Source of the DNA: Aselliscus stoliczkanus
Taxonomy: Eukaryota > Chordata > Mammalia > Chiroptera > Hipposideridae
Assembly (NCBI GenBank): GCA_033961575.1
Contig: CM066731.1
Span: forward strand, 135,587,001-135,651,000
Reading direction: 5' to 3'
Length of the DNA stretch: 64,000 nucleotides
Below, piece after piece: positions 47,028-59,477 of this stretch. The notes beneath the pieces are model-generated. The model did not search any database and was not told where the DNA came from. It saw only the letters and a program-made list of their open reading frames with translations. The translations under genes were made by a program, and so were the position numbers. Positions within the stretch are counted from its first letter, which is position 1. The number at the start of each line of letters is the position of its first letter.

Positions 47028-49100
47028 TCTTTGTTATCCAAATGGAAAGACCATTTGTCATTTCTTTTGGAGGTAAAATTACAAATTAAATTATTTTAGG
47101 ATCTATGAGTTTAAGATGTGTTTTCTTTGACACTTTAATTATAACCAGAAAAGTTAATAGCGTTCTAATAATGCCTCAATGTTTGAAAGTTAATTGTGTT
47201 ATTTTTATGTCATTATATCCTTCCCCTTGGTACATCATGCATTTTGGTAATGTAACTCATTTGATATGAGAAACATTTTTGCTTTGTTTCTGAAATGTTT
47301 ATAAGCAGCAAATGCAATAAAATATTTTCATCTTTAACTTTTATAAATTCTAAGCACTATACTGCTTTCCTGTGAATAATTAAAACATATTATATTTTTA
47401 TTAAAGAGGATAGTTCTCATATACCCAGTTATTTTGAAGGATAAACATTATAGTTTAAACAACTTAAATACTCATTCACTTAAATAAAAAAAGCATTGAT
47501 CTTCTAAAGAAAGAGCAATTGTCATATCCATCTTACATCTTAGCACATTGATTTATTTTACTAAGAGCAACCTTTAAGCATTTGAAAAGTGTGTGGGATT
47601 TTTCTTAATAGAGTTGAGTTGTGCATACATTTTTAAATATATATTTGATTGAGGACCACAATTTACATAATTCCTTTAAACTTTAGTAAGTTTTTCAAAT
47701 GTTAAAGATCTTAATTGTAATTATCCTTGGAAATATTTGTATTTGTGGGAGGTGCTGTTAGAACATACTAACAATTATATATTGTTCAACTGAATTAAGG
47801 AGAGGTGAAGGACAATATTTCAAGAAGACTTCTTGTTTACAAAGAAAATAGTACAACAGTGTGTTTCAGCAGGGAATTAAAAAAAAAACAAATAGTATAA
47901 CCTATGTTATAGTTATTGATTCCCATTACTCCCCTGACTTTCTTTTAAATGATGATAATATTGTATATCTCTGGGATGGTGGAAGATTGATTTGAAATAA
48001 AGAGGAATAGACATATGTATTTTGAATTGTTATAATTCAACGCTTTATTTTTAAGTAAAAGATAAAGTAGTTCAAATATATTACCTAATTATGGAGATAC
48101 AATTTTCTAAGAACGAGAAGAGAAAATATATATATACAATTTATAACACAACCAAGAGAATTTAAAGAATATATGATTGTTTCTTTAAACCCTTAAAATA
48201 TATTTATGTTACATTTATATAGTTATATTTTGTATATAATTATATTATTATTTATATATAATTAAACATAATTATATATAATATATATTTACATAATAGA
48301 ATTCAGTTTAATAATGTAATTACATTTATAAAAAATATCATAATATTAGATCCTCAAACTAGTGTAGGTATACTCTTGGTGGAAAAGGGACATGGATAAG
48401 TTTTAGGTAATATATTTTAAAATATTCAATTTCTTTATATATTCTTTTAAGAAAAATGATCTGCTTGAACAACTGCAAAAAGTATGGTTATTGTAAAATA
48501 TTTATAATACAAATTCCTATCAGCAAGTAGAATAGAAATCTTAATTCAAAAGAAAAAGAGAACAAAGTAAAATATCTGACTCTTAAGGAAAAAAATTTTT
48601 TGTGCTTTTATATACATGCTGGTGGATATTGAATCATAATTATATATGGATATAATGATGTTTTATATTATATATATAATTTAGTATATAATTGCATAAT
48701 AACATTGTTATATTAATATAAACAATTTATTATAACCTGGTATGTATACATATGTACATATATTAAATGAATTTATTTAAAACTAATACAAAATATTTAT
48801 TTCAGATTTTTATAAGTGATGTAATATAGATGTCTTCTTAAAAATATTTGTACATAGTTTTTCAAAATTAAATATTACTAGAGCAAAATCAAATTTCAAA
48901 AACAACACAAAGAGAGTTTTCACTTATACTTTAAAATGTTAAAGCAAATGCAGAAACTGCTTTAATATCTATTGATAGCTACTCTTCTAATATCTTCTTT
49001 ATCCACACTACTGATAGCTTATCTATTCTCCAAAAAGTATCAAAGTTTATTTTAAAGAAATAATACCAAAAGTCAGTCTTTGGAGAAGGAGGCGGAAAGG
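47025..49100. other. Very AT-rich DNA, nothing recognised
   Basis: 48120-48330 and 48600-48790 consist almost only of A and T in ATATAA-type permutations. No gene or repeat family recognised. Confidence 0.5.
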
Positions 49101-49106
49101 GAAGGT

Positions 49107-49195
49107 GTGTATGTGTGTATGTGTGTGCGTGTGTGTGTGTGTTTGTGTGTATACAGAGAGAGAGAGAGGGAAAGACAGAAAGAGACAGAGAGAAT
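49107..49195. repeat. (GT)n-(GA)n compound microsatellite
   Basis: Imperfect GT/TATG units to 49152, then GAGAGA/GACAGA units. Confidence 0.9.
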
Positions 49196-49199
49196 ATAC

Positions 49200-49695
49200 A
49201 AATATGTGACATGTATACACATTCAAAGCTGATAAGAAATATTCAAATTTAGTCATTTTAGTTTGCATTACAGTAAGTATCTATATCCTTGAAATTCCTT
49301 CTGTACTTGGGGAATAAAATTTTCTATCATGTACTTAGATGGGGGAATGAGACTGAATTACTACAGTTCTAGCTAGATGGACCCTGGTCTGGAGAAATTG
49401 ATGTTATTTCTAAGTGGACAACTTTTCTGTGGGGATTTTCTTTGTAAAGCTGTGAAGAAATGTGATAAAATTCAGGCTCTGCTTTTCCAAATAATTGATT
49501 ATAGACATTCTGTGAAATGCCAGTCTACCTGTTTACACAGGAATTGTGCTGCCCCCTTCTGGAAAGACGAAAATACCACTGAGAAGCTTAAATTCCTTCT
49601 CAGATACCCGTTAGAGTATAAGGTCCATACTGTGTCCCCATCATGAAGAATAACGTCTGCGTTAGAGTAGATATTCAAACCAAATCACGTCTCAA
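49200..49695. other. Unassigned DNA
   Basis: An 89-codon frame at 49377-49646 (Cys-rich, GTG-TGC pairs) has no family match I recognise. Confidence 0.35.
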
Positions 49696-49699
49696 AAAT

Positions 49700-50215
49700 C
49701 ACATCCTATTTTAAAATTCTTTGATGGTTTCACAGTGTGACAGAATTCTAAGTCCCTGAGATGGCATTAAAATCGCTCCATAATCTGATTGTAACCAGTT
49801 TTTCACTCTATAACATTTGGTCATGCACATCATCCAGCTTTGCTTTAGTCTAGTTGCTAGTATGTTTCCAATCACATGCTATCTGCTCCTGTCTTCTCAC
49901 AAATGGTTGTCTTTCCCTAGAATGCCTTCTCTTACTCCTCTCTCTCTATTAGTCAAAATCTTTTTCATCTTTTGAAATTAAAACCATAGACTAATTCTTT
50001 TTAACAGGATTCCATATCAAAAGTTGTTTGACTTTTCTATTCTTTCATACTGTTTTGATTTCTTTTACATTAATTTACATTACCATCCTTATATTTTATG
50101 TTATCTGCCTACAGGTTCTTCTTGTTCATCTTTGTATCTATATTCCCCCACAAAATGTCTAACCAAAATGTGTCATTCAATAGAATAAATGCTGAGTACA
50201 TTATTTACAAAATAA
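49700..50215 (+). mobile_element. LINE-2 (L2) 3' end, sense
   Basis: Ordered L2 wording: AAATTCTTTGATGGTTTCAC near 49715, CTCCATAATCTGATTGTAAC near 49775, CCCTAGAATGCCTTCTCTTA near 49915, TTGTTCATCTTTGTATCTAT near 50123, AATAGAATAAATGCTGAGTA near 50179. Confidence 0.75.
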
Positions 50216-50418
50216 TAAATAGTATTTTATATTCAAAATGAGTTAGCTGAATTGAAATTATTTAGCAATGCAGATGGATTACAATATCAGGTTGAATAAG
50301 GTTTATAATTCCAGGAGAGGCATTAACAGTTTTCACTAATTACAATCTAAACAGCTAATGATAGTCATTAATTATAAAATCTTTCTATAAAAATGTTAAA
50401 TTCTGAAGCACATTCTCT

Positions 50419-50465
<47 letters not shown>
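50419..50465. repeat. (GT)n microsatellite
   Basis: About 23 GT units abutting the start of an MLT1 LTR, whose own TGT start may have seeded it. Confidence 0.97.
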
Positions 50466-50466
<1 letters not shown>

Positions 50467-50957
50467 TTAGTCTGAATAATGACTCCCAAATATTCACGCC
50501 CTAATCCTTAGAACCTGTAACTATTGTCACCTAACGTGTTAAAAAAAGACTAGGTGTGATTAAGAATTTTGAGAAGGGGAAAGATTATCTTTGATTATCC
50601 AAGTAGGTACAATGTAATCACAAGGGCTTTTATATAAGCAAGGCAAGAGAAACAGCCAGACAAAAGGAGATGTGATGATGGTGGAAGCTGAGGTTGGAAA
50701 CACTTTAAAAATGGAGGAAGGGGCTGTGATCCAAGGAATACAGGGGGCTTCCAAGAGCTGGAAAAGGCAAAGAAACAAATTCCTCCTTGGAGCCTTAGGA
50801 AGTAACACAACCCTTCAAGAACACTGATTTTAGCAAAATAATACTTTGCTAAAATAAAACTTAGTTTCAGACTTCTGAACTCCAGAACTGTAAGGTAATA
50901 AATTTGTGTTGTTTTAAGATGCAAAGTTGGTGGTAAGATGTTATAGGAAATTAAAAT
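50463..50957 (+). mobile_element. MLT1-type (MaLR) LTR, sense, near full-length
   Basis: CTGAATAATGACTCCCAAAT, CGCCCTAATCCTTAGAACCT, GATTATCCAAGTAGGTACAA, TGTAATCACAAGGGCTTTTA, GGAGATGTGATGATGGTGGA, AGAGCTGGAAAAGGCAAAGA, CTTCTGAACTCCAGAACTGT and AATAAATTTGTGTTGTTTTA follow the MLT1 consensus in order to a GGAAATTAAAATA end. Includes its own AATAAA. The 161-codon minus-strand frame overlapping it is antisense LTR. Confidence 0.9.
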
Positions 50958-51186
50958 AGGGTGTTTCTCAAGTATTATGATGTTGCTTTTATGAATATGA
51001 AACCTATGAATATAACTATAGTTAGATAGACATACAAGTTGTGACACATTTGTTAGGTTTTTCAGATGGATTCTTACCATTGCATTATTCTATGAATGTT
51101 AGGTCATTCAAAATAATTATAATTGAAATGGAATATTTGACCTCTGGAATTCTGATATTGGCTTTTCAAGTAAAATGATAACTTTT

Positions 51187-51381
51187 TTTCAGGTTTTTTT
51201 TAAATTGGTTTCAGGTATACAAAACAACGTAGAAGTTAGACATTTACGCCCGTTACAAAGTGATAGCCCCCATCCCCCAATCCACTATCCCTCTGATATT
51301 GTATGATATTGTATATAGCTGTTAATTTCATTGACTCTATTCCCTTTGCTGTACTCCACATCCTGTGAATATATGTGTGTG

Positions 51382-51423
<42 letters not shown>

Positions 51424-52070
51424 CATATTTAATTATAGTTGGCATTCAATATTATTCACCTTCAGCTTCAAGTGTATTGCTCAGTGGTCAGACATCTACA
51501 CAGTCCATGAAGTGGCCTCCCTAATAAGACAAGTGCCCATCTGAACCCCTACAAAATCTTTATAACATTATTGATTATATTCCTCAAACTGTATTTCATA
51601 TCCCCATGGCTATCTTGTGACTACTTATTTGTACTTTCCAATTTCTTTACCTTCTCTCCCATTCTCACCTGCTTCACGTAGCAACCTCAGGTTTTTTTTT
51701 CCCCTTATATCTCTGAGTCTATTTTTGTTTTGTTTGTTTATTCAGTTCTTTAGATACCACATATAAGTGAGATCGTATGGTATTTGTCTTTCTCCAACTG
51801 TTATTTCACTTAGCACAATATTCTCTAGGTCCACGCATGTCATTACAAATGGTAGTATTTCATTTTTCTATATGGCTGAGTAATACTCCATTGTATAAAT
51901 ATACCAGTTTCTTTATCCAATCGTCTATCAATGAGCATTTTGGTTCTTTCCATATGTTGGCTGTTGTGACTAGTGGTGCAATAAACATAGGGGTGCATAT
52001 ATTTTTTCGAATTAGTATTTTGGATTTCTTTGGATAGATACCTAGGAGTGGAATTGCTGGGTCATAAGGA
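51187..52070 (-). mobile_element. LINE-1 3' end, antisense (3' part of an inverted L1 insertion)
   Basis: The plus strand shows T-rich sequence then antisense L1 3' UTR: TTTCAGGTATACAAAACAAC near 51210, AAGTGATAGCCCCCATCCCC near 51259, and ORF2 end: TAGATACCACATATAAGTGA near 51753, GGCTGAGTAATACTCCATTG near 51875, GTGGAATTGCTGGGTCATAA near 52049. The junction to inverted sense sequence is at about 52070. Confidence 0.9.
51373..51420. repeat. (GT)n microsatellite inside the L1 3' UTR
   Basis: About 20 GT units with GCAT interruptions at the left edge. Confidence 0.95.
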
Positions 52071-52670
52071 AGGGTAAACTATAGGCCGATATCCCTAATG
52101 AACATAGATGCAAAAACCCTCAACAAAATATTATTAAACCAAATTCAGCAATACATTAAAAAGATCAGACACGACGACTAAGTGGGATTCATTCCTGGTA
52201 TGCAAGGTTGATTCAATATCCACAAATCATTTAATATGATACACCACATTAACAAAATGAAAAATAAAAATCATATAGTTGTATCAATAGATACAGAAAA
52301 AGCATTTGACAAAATCCAACATCCATTTATGATAAAAACTCTAACCAAAGGGAGAATAGAGGGATCATAGCTCAACATAATAATGACCATATATGATAAA
52401 CCCACAGCTAACATCATACTCAATGGGGAAAAGCTAAAAGCATTTCCCTTAAGATCAAAAACAAGACAAGACTGCCCAGTTTCACTGCTTTTATTCAACA
52501 TAGTTCTGGAAGTTCTAGCCTTAGAAATCAGACAAGAAAAAGAAATAAAAGGCATCCAAATTGGAAAGGCGGAAGTAAAGTTGTCATTATATGGAGGTGA
52601 TATGACACTATATCGAGAGAATCCCAAAGACTACCAAAAAACTATTAGAACTGATAAATGAATTTAGTAA
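52071..52670 (+). mobile_element. LINE-1 ORF2 reverse-transcriptase segment, sense (inverted 5' part)
   Basis: Reverse-transcriptase region of ORF2: TATCCCTAATGAACATAGAT near 52089, GATACAGAAAAAGCATTTGA near 52290, then an open stretch (52383-52661) with the [19 protein letters not shown] block and the [12 protein letters not shown] block. The catalytic F/YADD box is altered to YGGD and the preceding TRQGCPLS to TRQDCPVS, so it is inactive. Ends near ACTGATAAATGAATTTAGTAAA. Shares a TSD with the antisense half: AGTAAAATGATAACTTTT (51169-51186) versus AGTAAAAATGATAATTTT (52666-52683). Confidence 0.9.
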
Positions 52671-52689
52671 AAATGATAATTTTCAAAAA

Positions 52690-53100
52690 GCTAGTAGAAC
52701 AATAAAGTTGTATCTATGTATTTATCCATGACAAATAAGTGGTCTTCATTTATTTCATTTATTATTAGATAAATTATTATAAATTATTAAATTACCTATA
52801 CATTAAATATAAATGAGGTACATCTTAATGGGTACATATTTTATGTTTATCTCTATATTTTTACTGTTAATGCTTACACTTCAATTTGTGCACATATGAG
52901 TGTGCCATTTCATACAGTATCAGAATTTTGTAAATACATTTTCTCTAAATTTATATTTTAAATTTTAAATGCATTTCATTTTTTTTTTACTGTGGGAGCA
53001 AAAGCTTTAATAAATTATCTTTAAATATATAACTTGAGTCAAGTGAAAATTACATGTGTAAACTTTTCGTTTAAAAGCATTTGGGGATAGTCTTTTAATT
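52690..53100. other. AT-rich DNA, nothing recognised
   Basis: No feature seen. Confidence 0.4.
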
Positions 53101-53109
53101 AAAGTTTAT

Positions 53110-53127
53110 AGGGGTGACGATAGGGAG

Positions 53128-53158
<31 letters not shown>

Positions 53159-53285
53159 GAGCGATGAACATACAATGAGTGTTCAGATGAATGGTGAACA
53201 TACAATGTGATATATAAACGATGCATTACAGAATTGTACACCTGAAACCTATGTAACTTTACTAATAGTACGCTTCTTTATTTTA
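53110..53285 (+). mobile_element. LINE-1 3' tail, sense, with (GA)n expansion
   Basis: A GA-rich tract (53127-53161), then GGTGAACATACAATGTGATA, GATGCATTACAGAATTGTAC, ACCTGAAACCTATGTAACTT. Relative of the tail at 20095-20245. Confidence 0.65.
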
Positions 53286-53289
53286 GAAA

Positions 53290-54270
53290 ATAACATGAAT
53301 CACTAAGTCATATGTAATATGCCACTGAAAATAGTGTATATATTTAATGTGAATAAATTATCTCCTCTTCAAGTCAGAGATAGAGATTGAACCACCTTTA
53401 GCTACTGTCAAGTCACCTTTCTGGGTAAGGGAGAACCCTTTTTTAGAGGATGGATAGATCCAAAGACAACAGCATAGAGGACAGAACCTTACATAAAGTA
53501 ACTCTTAATTCTTCTCTTGTTAAAATGCTTATTTTCTTTGAAACAAATTTAAAACACTAGTTACATTTGTCACTTCCAAAATCACATGTTTATTTATCTA
53601 AATTTTTCACCTATAATTTTCTGTCATTCCCACTTACCTACTCAAAAATACCCATAAGAAAAGTTTTTCACTGAAACTTCTGGTGAATTCACTTCAGCAC
53701 CTTTTTGGTAGCAGGAGATCCATTCGGTAATTACTTCCCTTCTTTTCCATCTTAATTCTATTATTTCTCGTCTCCATTTGTTGGCTCATTTTTTTTCATT
53801 ACTTTCCTGAAAACAAAACAAAAACCCTGCACGTGTGTACACATCACCTTCATTATTTCTGCACGTGTAGAGCTGAGCATTAAGAAATCACACAACCAAG
53901 CAGCCTGGCTTTTCCATGAAATTATAATCCAAAAATTCAGTGATGTCCTTCAATCCTGTCATTTTTGTTACACCTGTCATTTGAATAATTTAAATAATCA
54001 GGTGGTAAATCCCTCAACTTCCAGTGGCCAATTCCAGAAATAAACCTGTCTCAACCCACCTACTCTTTCTTTCTTCATGTCTCTCTGGAGAAGTTATGCC
54101 TCTCTTTTTTCCAAAGGCCAGTACTTCAACATTTACTTGCAATTTGTGCCCTCTTGTGTTATAAAGGATTTTGCTCCTTTATAACTATCTCCTCTTTATA
54201 TTGCATTATCAAATCTCCCTGTCTTCTATTTCATCAGTTATTCATTAAAAAAAATCCCCTAGTTCTCTCA
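53290..54270. other. Unassigned DNA
   Basis: No gene or repeat family recognised with confidence. Confidence 0.4.
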
Positions 54271-54274
54271 TTGT

Positions 54275-54480
54275 AAACAAACAAAATTAGATCCTGTATA
54301 GGGAAACAAACCAAACCAAATGAAATGATCAAAACCTTCTTAATGGTTCTCACTGTGCTTTGACTATAATCCCAATATTTTATCTTGATCTATAGGCACT
54401 AAATGTTCTTGTGCCCTGTTGAACTTCCAATCGCAACTAATGCCATTTTGCTCCTTGCTCAACCTATATTTGCCACATAG
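54275..54480 (+). mobile_element. Possible L2 fragment, sense
   Basis: AACCTTCTTAATGGTTCTCA ... GCACTAAATGTTCTTGTGCC ... TTGCTCCTTGCTCAACCTAT resembles the middle of the L2 3' region. Diverged. Confidence 0.35.
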
Positions 54481-54484
54481 TTTT

Positions 54485-55704
54485 TATATTCTTCAAACAC
54501 AGAAGTGCTTCAACTAATGAACGTTCCTGAAAGTTGCTGTGGACATTATGGCCTTTTAGAGTAACCTGGAAAGCCAAATAACCCTGCGTTAGAGTCCTTC
54601 CTTTCCCCCCTAGCTTATTACCTGCTGCTGCAAGATGCCTCTGGGGCCGGAGTTGCCAGCAGTAGCTCTTGCAGTTTCCAAATTGTGCCTCTGAGCCATA
54701 GTTTGGCAGGGTGTTCCTCAGATGACAATTCAAAACTAATTTAGGTCCAGTGAAACAACAAACAAACAAAAAACAGGAACTTCAGATTGTTTATCAATGT
54801 TGTAATCCATGAGCTACTGTGTCTGTCATTAGTGATGCTAGCCAGCTATTTTTCACAGAATCTAGGATTATTTATAATCTAGTTTACAATCTAAATAGTC
54901 ATAAACAAAACATAGAGTTTGGAGAGGGTAGCCAGGACTCTCCCGTGTCCTATGAAGAGAAAGGGATAAGAGGTATGTACAACAGTTATGAAGAGAAAGG
55001 GACATAAGCTGAGTCAAGGAAAAGGAAGAGGAGAAACCCTGAGCTGCCATGGCAGGGAGGGATGGCCAGGGAATGCAGAAGCAGTCGCAGCAAGAGATCA
55101 GTCTGCACCACGTCTTCTAACCAGCTGTTCTCTGTTGAATTGTGAGCATGATGAGAACCAAGAGGGGTGGGCTTATCGCTGCCAGATTCAGATGGGTTTT
55201 AACATCAGTGCCCCTAAAGATCAAAGTGGGCTGCGTATGGGAAAAAGACATTTAGCGGATTCCTTCAAAGTGACCTCTATCTCTCCTGGAACCAGTTCCC
55301 TTTACTAGCACACAATTTAGGAAGTGTCAGGCAATCCAAGGCAAATCATCAAGTTCACACAAAAGAAATCAGGAGGAGTAATGTTTACTGGGAGAAACTC
55401 ACAGAGAAGAAACAACATTAAGAATGTGAGTCCCGTGGTGCACATTGCATCTTGAGTGAACACACAGGACTTAATAGGACTGGACATCAGACTTTGGGAA
55501 AGGTGGTCTGATCCTTGAACTGTGAGCTGCATTAGTAAGGCACCAGTCCTCCCTGTTTGGAATCAGTTGCTAGAATCTAACAGCAGTAAGACATGGCAAG
55601 CACTTGACACCAGCCGTATTCTACCTGTCAGTCCATTCCCTCATGTGATCATCGGGCTGGTATAAAAACCTTAACTATAACTAGTTTCCATGGAGCTTCT
55701 CAGG
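54485..55704. other. Unassigned DNA, moderately GC-richer than its surroundings
   Basis: Two near-identical 20-mers, CTATGAAGAGAAAGGGATAA (54950) and TTATGAAGAGAAAGGGACAT (54987), form a small local duplication. A TATAAAA occurs at 55662. No gene structure is evident; the 106-codon frame at 54988-55308 has no recognised domain. Confidence 0.35.
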
Positions 55705-55720
55705 AGGCCAGCCACTTTTA

Positions 55721-55852
55721 TTTTTTTATTTTTTATTTTTTTTTATTTTTTATTTTTTGAGGGCCGTGTCACTGGCCCTCATATGTGGGACTGAACTGGG
55801 GCCGCTGGCTTCCCAAGCCAGCGCTTAACCACCGTGCCACTCGGCCAGCCCT
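55721..55852 (-). mobile_element. Short form of the tRNA-derived SINE, antisense
   Basis: TTTTTATT-rich tail (antisense A-tract with T interruptions), GAGGGCCGTGTCACTGGCCC, GGCTTCCCAAGCCAGCGCTT, GCCACTCGGCCAGCCC. Duplication AGGCCAGCCACTTTTA (55705-55720) against AGGCCTGCCTCTTTTA (55853-55868). Confidence 0.92.
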
Positions 55853-55869
55853 AGGCCTGCCTCTTTTAG

Positions 55870-58705
55870 GGGGAGTACAGCCTGCAGGAAAATTAATCTT
55901 GGACAAGTTAACCTTTACCTTCCTGGAGATCATCTCATCCCAGGCATCACATAAAAACTCAAGGGCTGGAAGGAAGATAACCAGATATCTGGGGATATAA
56001 ACATTGCAAATAAGTCAAAATATTCTGTGAGAGTATAGCTGTCCTAGGAAATGGTAGGGAGGGGAGGCAATAAGTGTGCAGAGTAACTGACAAGGCAACA
56101 GCATGTTAATGGAAATGACCCACTGACAGGCAGACTTAATAGTATCAACCTGTTAGGTGAAGTGGTCACTGAAAATGGAAATCATAGCAGCCGTATCTAA
56201 GCAGGTTTTTGATCCCTTCAAATACAAAGAACAGAATAGTTGGTAACCTAGAGCCCTTAGGGGTCGATTACAAAGGAAATTTATTTATAAGGCAGGAGTT
56301 ATAGCAAAAACCTCAAAGAACTAATCAGCACCTTAAACTTACAAGTAGGTCAAATTCGTACTTGCTAAAAGAAGAACATCAAGTCAGCCTTCTGAAATTC
56401 TCAGACAGGTTTCTCACTCAATAGCTTGAGGTGGCTTCATAGGTTCCCAATAGCTAGTAGGGCATGCCATCATGGCTAGCATGGAAGTATATAATTCTAA
56501 TATTGAAATATGGAATCTCCGACTAAAAAGTGCTTAACAAAATGAGGGATTATTGTTGCTTCTGCTGTTGTTATTATCTCACATGACATGAAGTTTGGAG
56601 GTGGCATAGTTACAGTTAACTTAGTGCTTAGTGATTTCCAGGAAATTTCTACTTTTGTCCATCTTTCTGTTCGGCTATTCTCAATATGTTGGTTTTAACC
56701 TTCAAGTTTGTACTCTCTGTCACATAAATGCCTGTAATGTTTCCAAGCACCTTAGTACAACAAATTCAGTGCCCAAATGCCAGAAGGTGAGAAGAAAACA
56801 CTTCCCTTTATTGTGAATCTTTCTAAAACTAAGAAAATGTTTCAGGGCCTACCAGCATGCTGCATTCTTTAAAGCATTTGTTTTGTTTTGTTTTAATATT
56901 TGGACCTTATAATATGGTTGTTTAATTTTTGTCCCTGTAGTAAACAGTAACCATCTGGCAGGGAAGCTATCATATTTACTTTGAAATGAACACAATATCT
57001 AACACAATGATATGCAGAGAGCAGTTCCTCAATTAGCTAGTACTTAACATTTCCTTTAAAATGATATACAGGTATGCCTCATTTTGTGCAAGATAATGTT
57101 CTTCAAAGTTGTGTGCAAATTAATGCTTATAAATCAAATCTTTCTTTCCTCTGTATGTTTTTATTATAATTGATGAAGCCTGTTCCATATTAAAATTTAA
57201 TTGGTAGTGTCCAATATTTTAAATGTAACTTCAATTTACCTCAGGTACCTTTGTCAACAATTAATGATCTGAAAATAAATAAATGGCTATATGAAGAAAA
57301 TTCAGGAATTAAAGGGACTTTAAATCTTTTTATAAAATAAAAATGAGTTTGTATCATGAAGTATTACACTAAAAGCAGACCTGATAAGAAAGGTTTTTAA
57401 TTTGCTTTTATTTAAGTTGACATACTTCTATTAAAATATTAGAATTATGTTTCCAAATACTCACATAATTTGATTTTGATACAAGGACTTATAAATTCAA
57501 ACCAGATAGAATTACTACACTATTGTGTAATGTTTAAAATCCACAACACAGACAGGGAAATACAAATAACACTTCTCCTATCCATCTTCTCCTTGAATGC
57601 TGTTTATACTCACCTTTTCAGTATTCTTCTGGTAGGGCACTTACACAATTTCAGTACTGAAATAGACTTAGCAATGCTTTAGTCAAGCCTAATATATCAT
57701 TACAATCTTTAAAGGTGTCACACATGCATAAGTAACACAAACACAATAGTATCCCACAGACATTACCATCACACATAATAGCATCACATAGATGCTATTT
57801 AATAGGAAAAATAATCAAAGTCACCATAGTTAACAATACACAAACAAACAGTGTAATCATATGGGAAGTTATACTGACTTTTAAATAAAATTATTTTTGT
57901 CCTCAGAACTAACACAATTGTTTTATAAATATAATATGATGTATTTGAAAGTTAAAGTTTTTCAAAATCTGCATGTTATAGTTGATGGGTTTAAATACTA
58001 ATAAGATAGTTTCTTAAGGAATATGCCAGGGTAGAAATATGTATTTGGGCCTATGATTCTGGCTGGAAAAGTTAAAAAAATAAAACAAAAAGAAAAAAAG
58101 AATGTAAATATTATGAAAACCATGTGTAAGAGTAAAAATTTTAAGAGAAAGAATGCATCTTTCTGAAAACCTTGGAACTGAGTTATCGTGTTTTGACAAT
58201 TTTGGCTTCATTCACTGAAATCCCATTTTGTCTTTTTCCTATTTGTAAAAATAATTTCTGAAAATAACCTAAAAAAAACGGCCAGTGGGCAGTCAAGCTG
58301 TTCTATTTCACGAGGTTATTTAAAGAACTTGCCAACAACAACAACAAAAAACTTTTTGTTTTAAATTTTTGTTTTTAATTTGTGGTAAGTAGTTAAATAA
58401 AATACCGATTACTTCTAAGGTCTTATTTTATTACCCAGAGCTAACAAAATTCCAGTCCAAACAGATGTATGATTTAAGAATCTAGCCAAATGAGCAGATC
58501 AGTCAACGCTATACTCCACCCCTCTCTGGGGCTGAGGATTAGGGTTGTGAGGGGGAGAGGTTGTGCCAGTGGGAGAGCATGTAAGGACATGTTGCATTTG
58601 AAAAAAACAAATTTACTGCAATACTAAACTTCACCTCCAATGGAGAAAAGTCATACTGGCATTTCCAAAAGGTGTAGGAAGAGCTTAAAGAGATGTCACT
58701 CTGTT
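55870..58705. other. Unassigned DNA
   Basis: No gene or confidently assigned repeat. TTTTG units at 56879-56895. Confidence 0.4.
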
Positions 58706-58711
58706 TCCCAG

Positions 58712-58845
58712 GATAACCTTGACTGCACATTAGAGTTACCTGGGGAGGCCTAAAAAACGCCAAAACCTAGGACCCATCCTCAAATATTCTAATCGATTTG
58801 TCCATGGTGTGCTCTGACCATGTGTAATTTTAAGAATCTGTGCCA
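58712..58845 (+). mobile_element. MER5A-like hAT MITE fragment
   Basis: ACCTTGACTGCACATTAGAGTTACCTGGGGAGGC is the characteristic MER5-type hAT wording; the right part (TGTGCTCTGACCATGTGTAA) is diverged. Confidence 0.6.
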
Positions 58846-58900
58846 ATATTTATAACATTCATTTAGGATTGAAAAATAACAATCCACCCCACCCCAGCCA

Positions 58901-59442
58901 TGATGGTTAATTTTATGTGTCAACTTAATGAGGCTAAGGGATGTCCACAAAGCTGCTAAAACATTGTTTCTGGGTATATATCTATGAAGGCTTTTCTGGA
59001 AGAGATTCATGTTTGAATCAATAGACTGAGTAAAGAAAAATGCCCTCACCAGGAACAGCAGGTGTTATCCCATCTGCTCAAGGCCTGAATAGAACAAAAA
59101 GGTGGAGGAAGGGGTAATGCATTCTCTCTGCTTGAACTGGGATAGTCATCCTCCTGCCCTTTAGACATCAGCTCCCCTGGTTCTCAGGCTTCCAGACTCA
59201 AACCAGGACTTCTGCTATTTCTCCCTCAGTTCTCATGTCTGTGGACTGAGACTGAAGTACACCATTGGCTTTCCTGGTTCTCCAGCTTGCATATATCTAT
59301 ATATGTATATGTATATCTATATTTATATCTACATCTATATCAATATCTATATCATTTATACCTGTATCATCTATATATACATATATATACATGTATATAT
59401 ATGTGAGTGTATATATATATATTTATTTCCCAATTTTAAAAA

Positions 59443-59477
<35 letters not shown>

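Noticed and set aside
50595..51080. 161-codon open frame on the minus strand
   Set aside because: Lies over the reverse of an MLT1 LTR; no domain.
57066..57160. Possible MER/Tigger-like fragment (CAGGTATGCCTCATTTTGTG)
   Set aside because: Resemblance too short and diverged to support without a library search.
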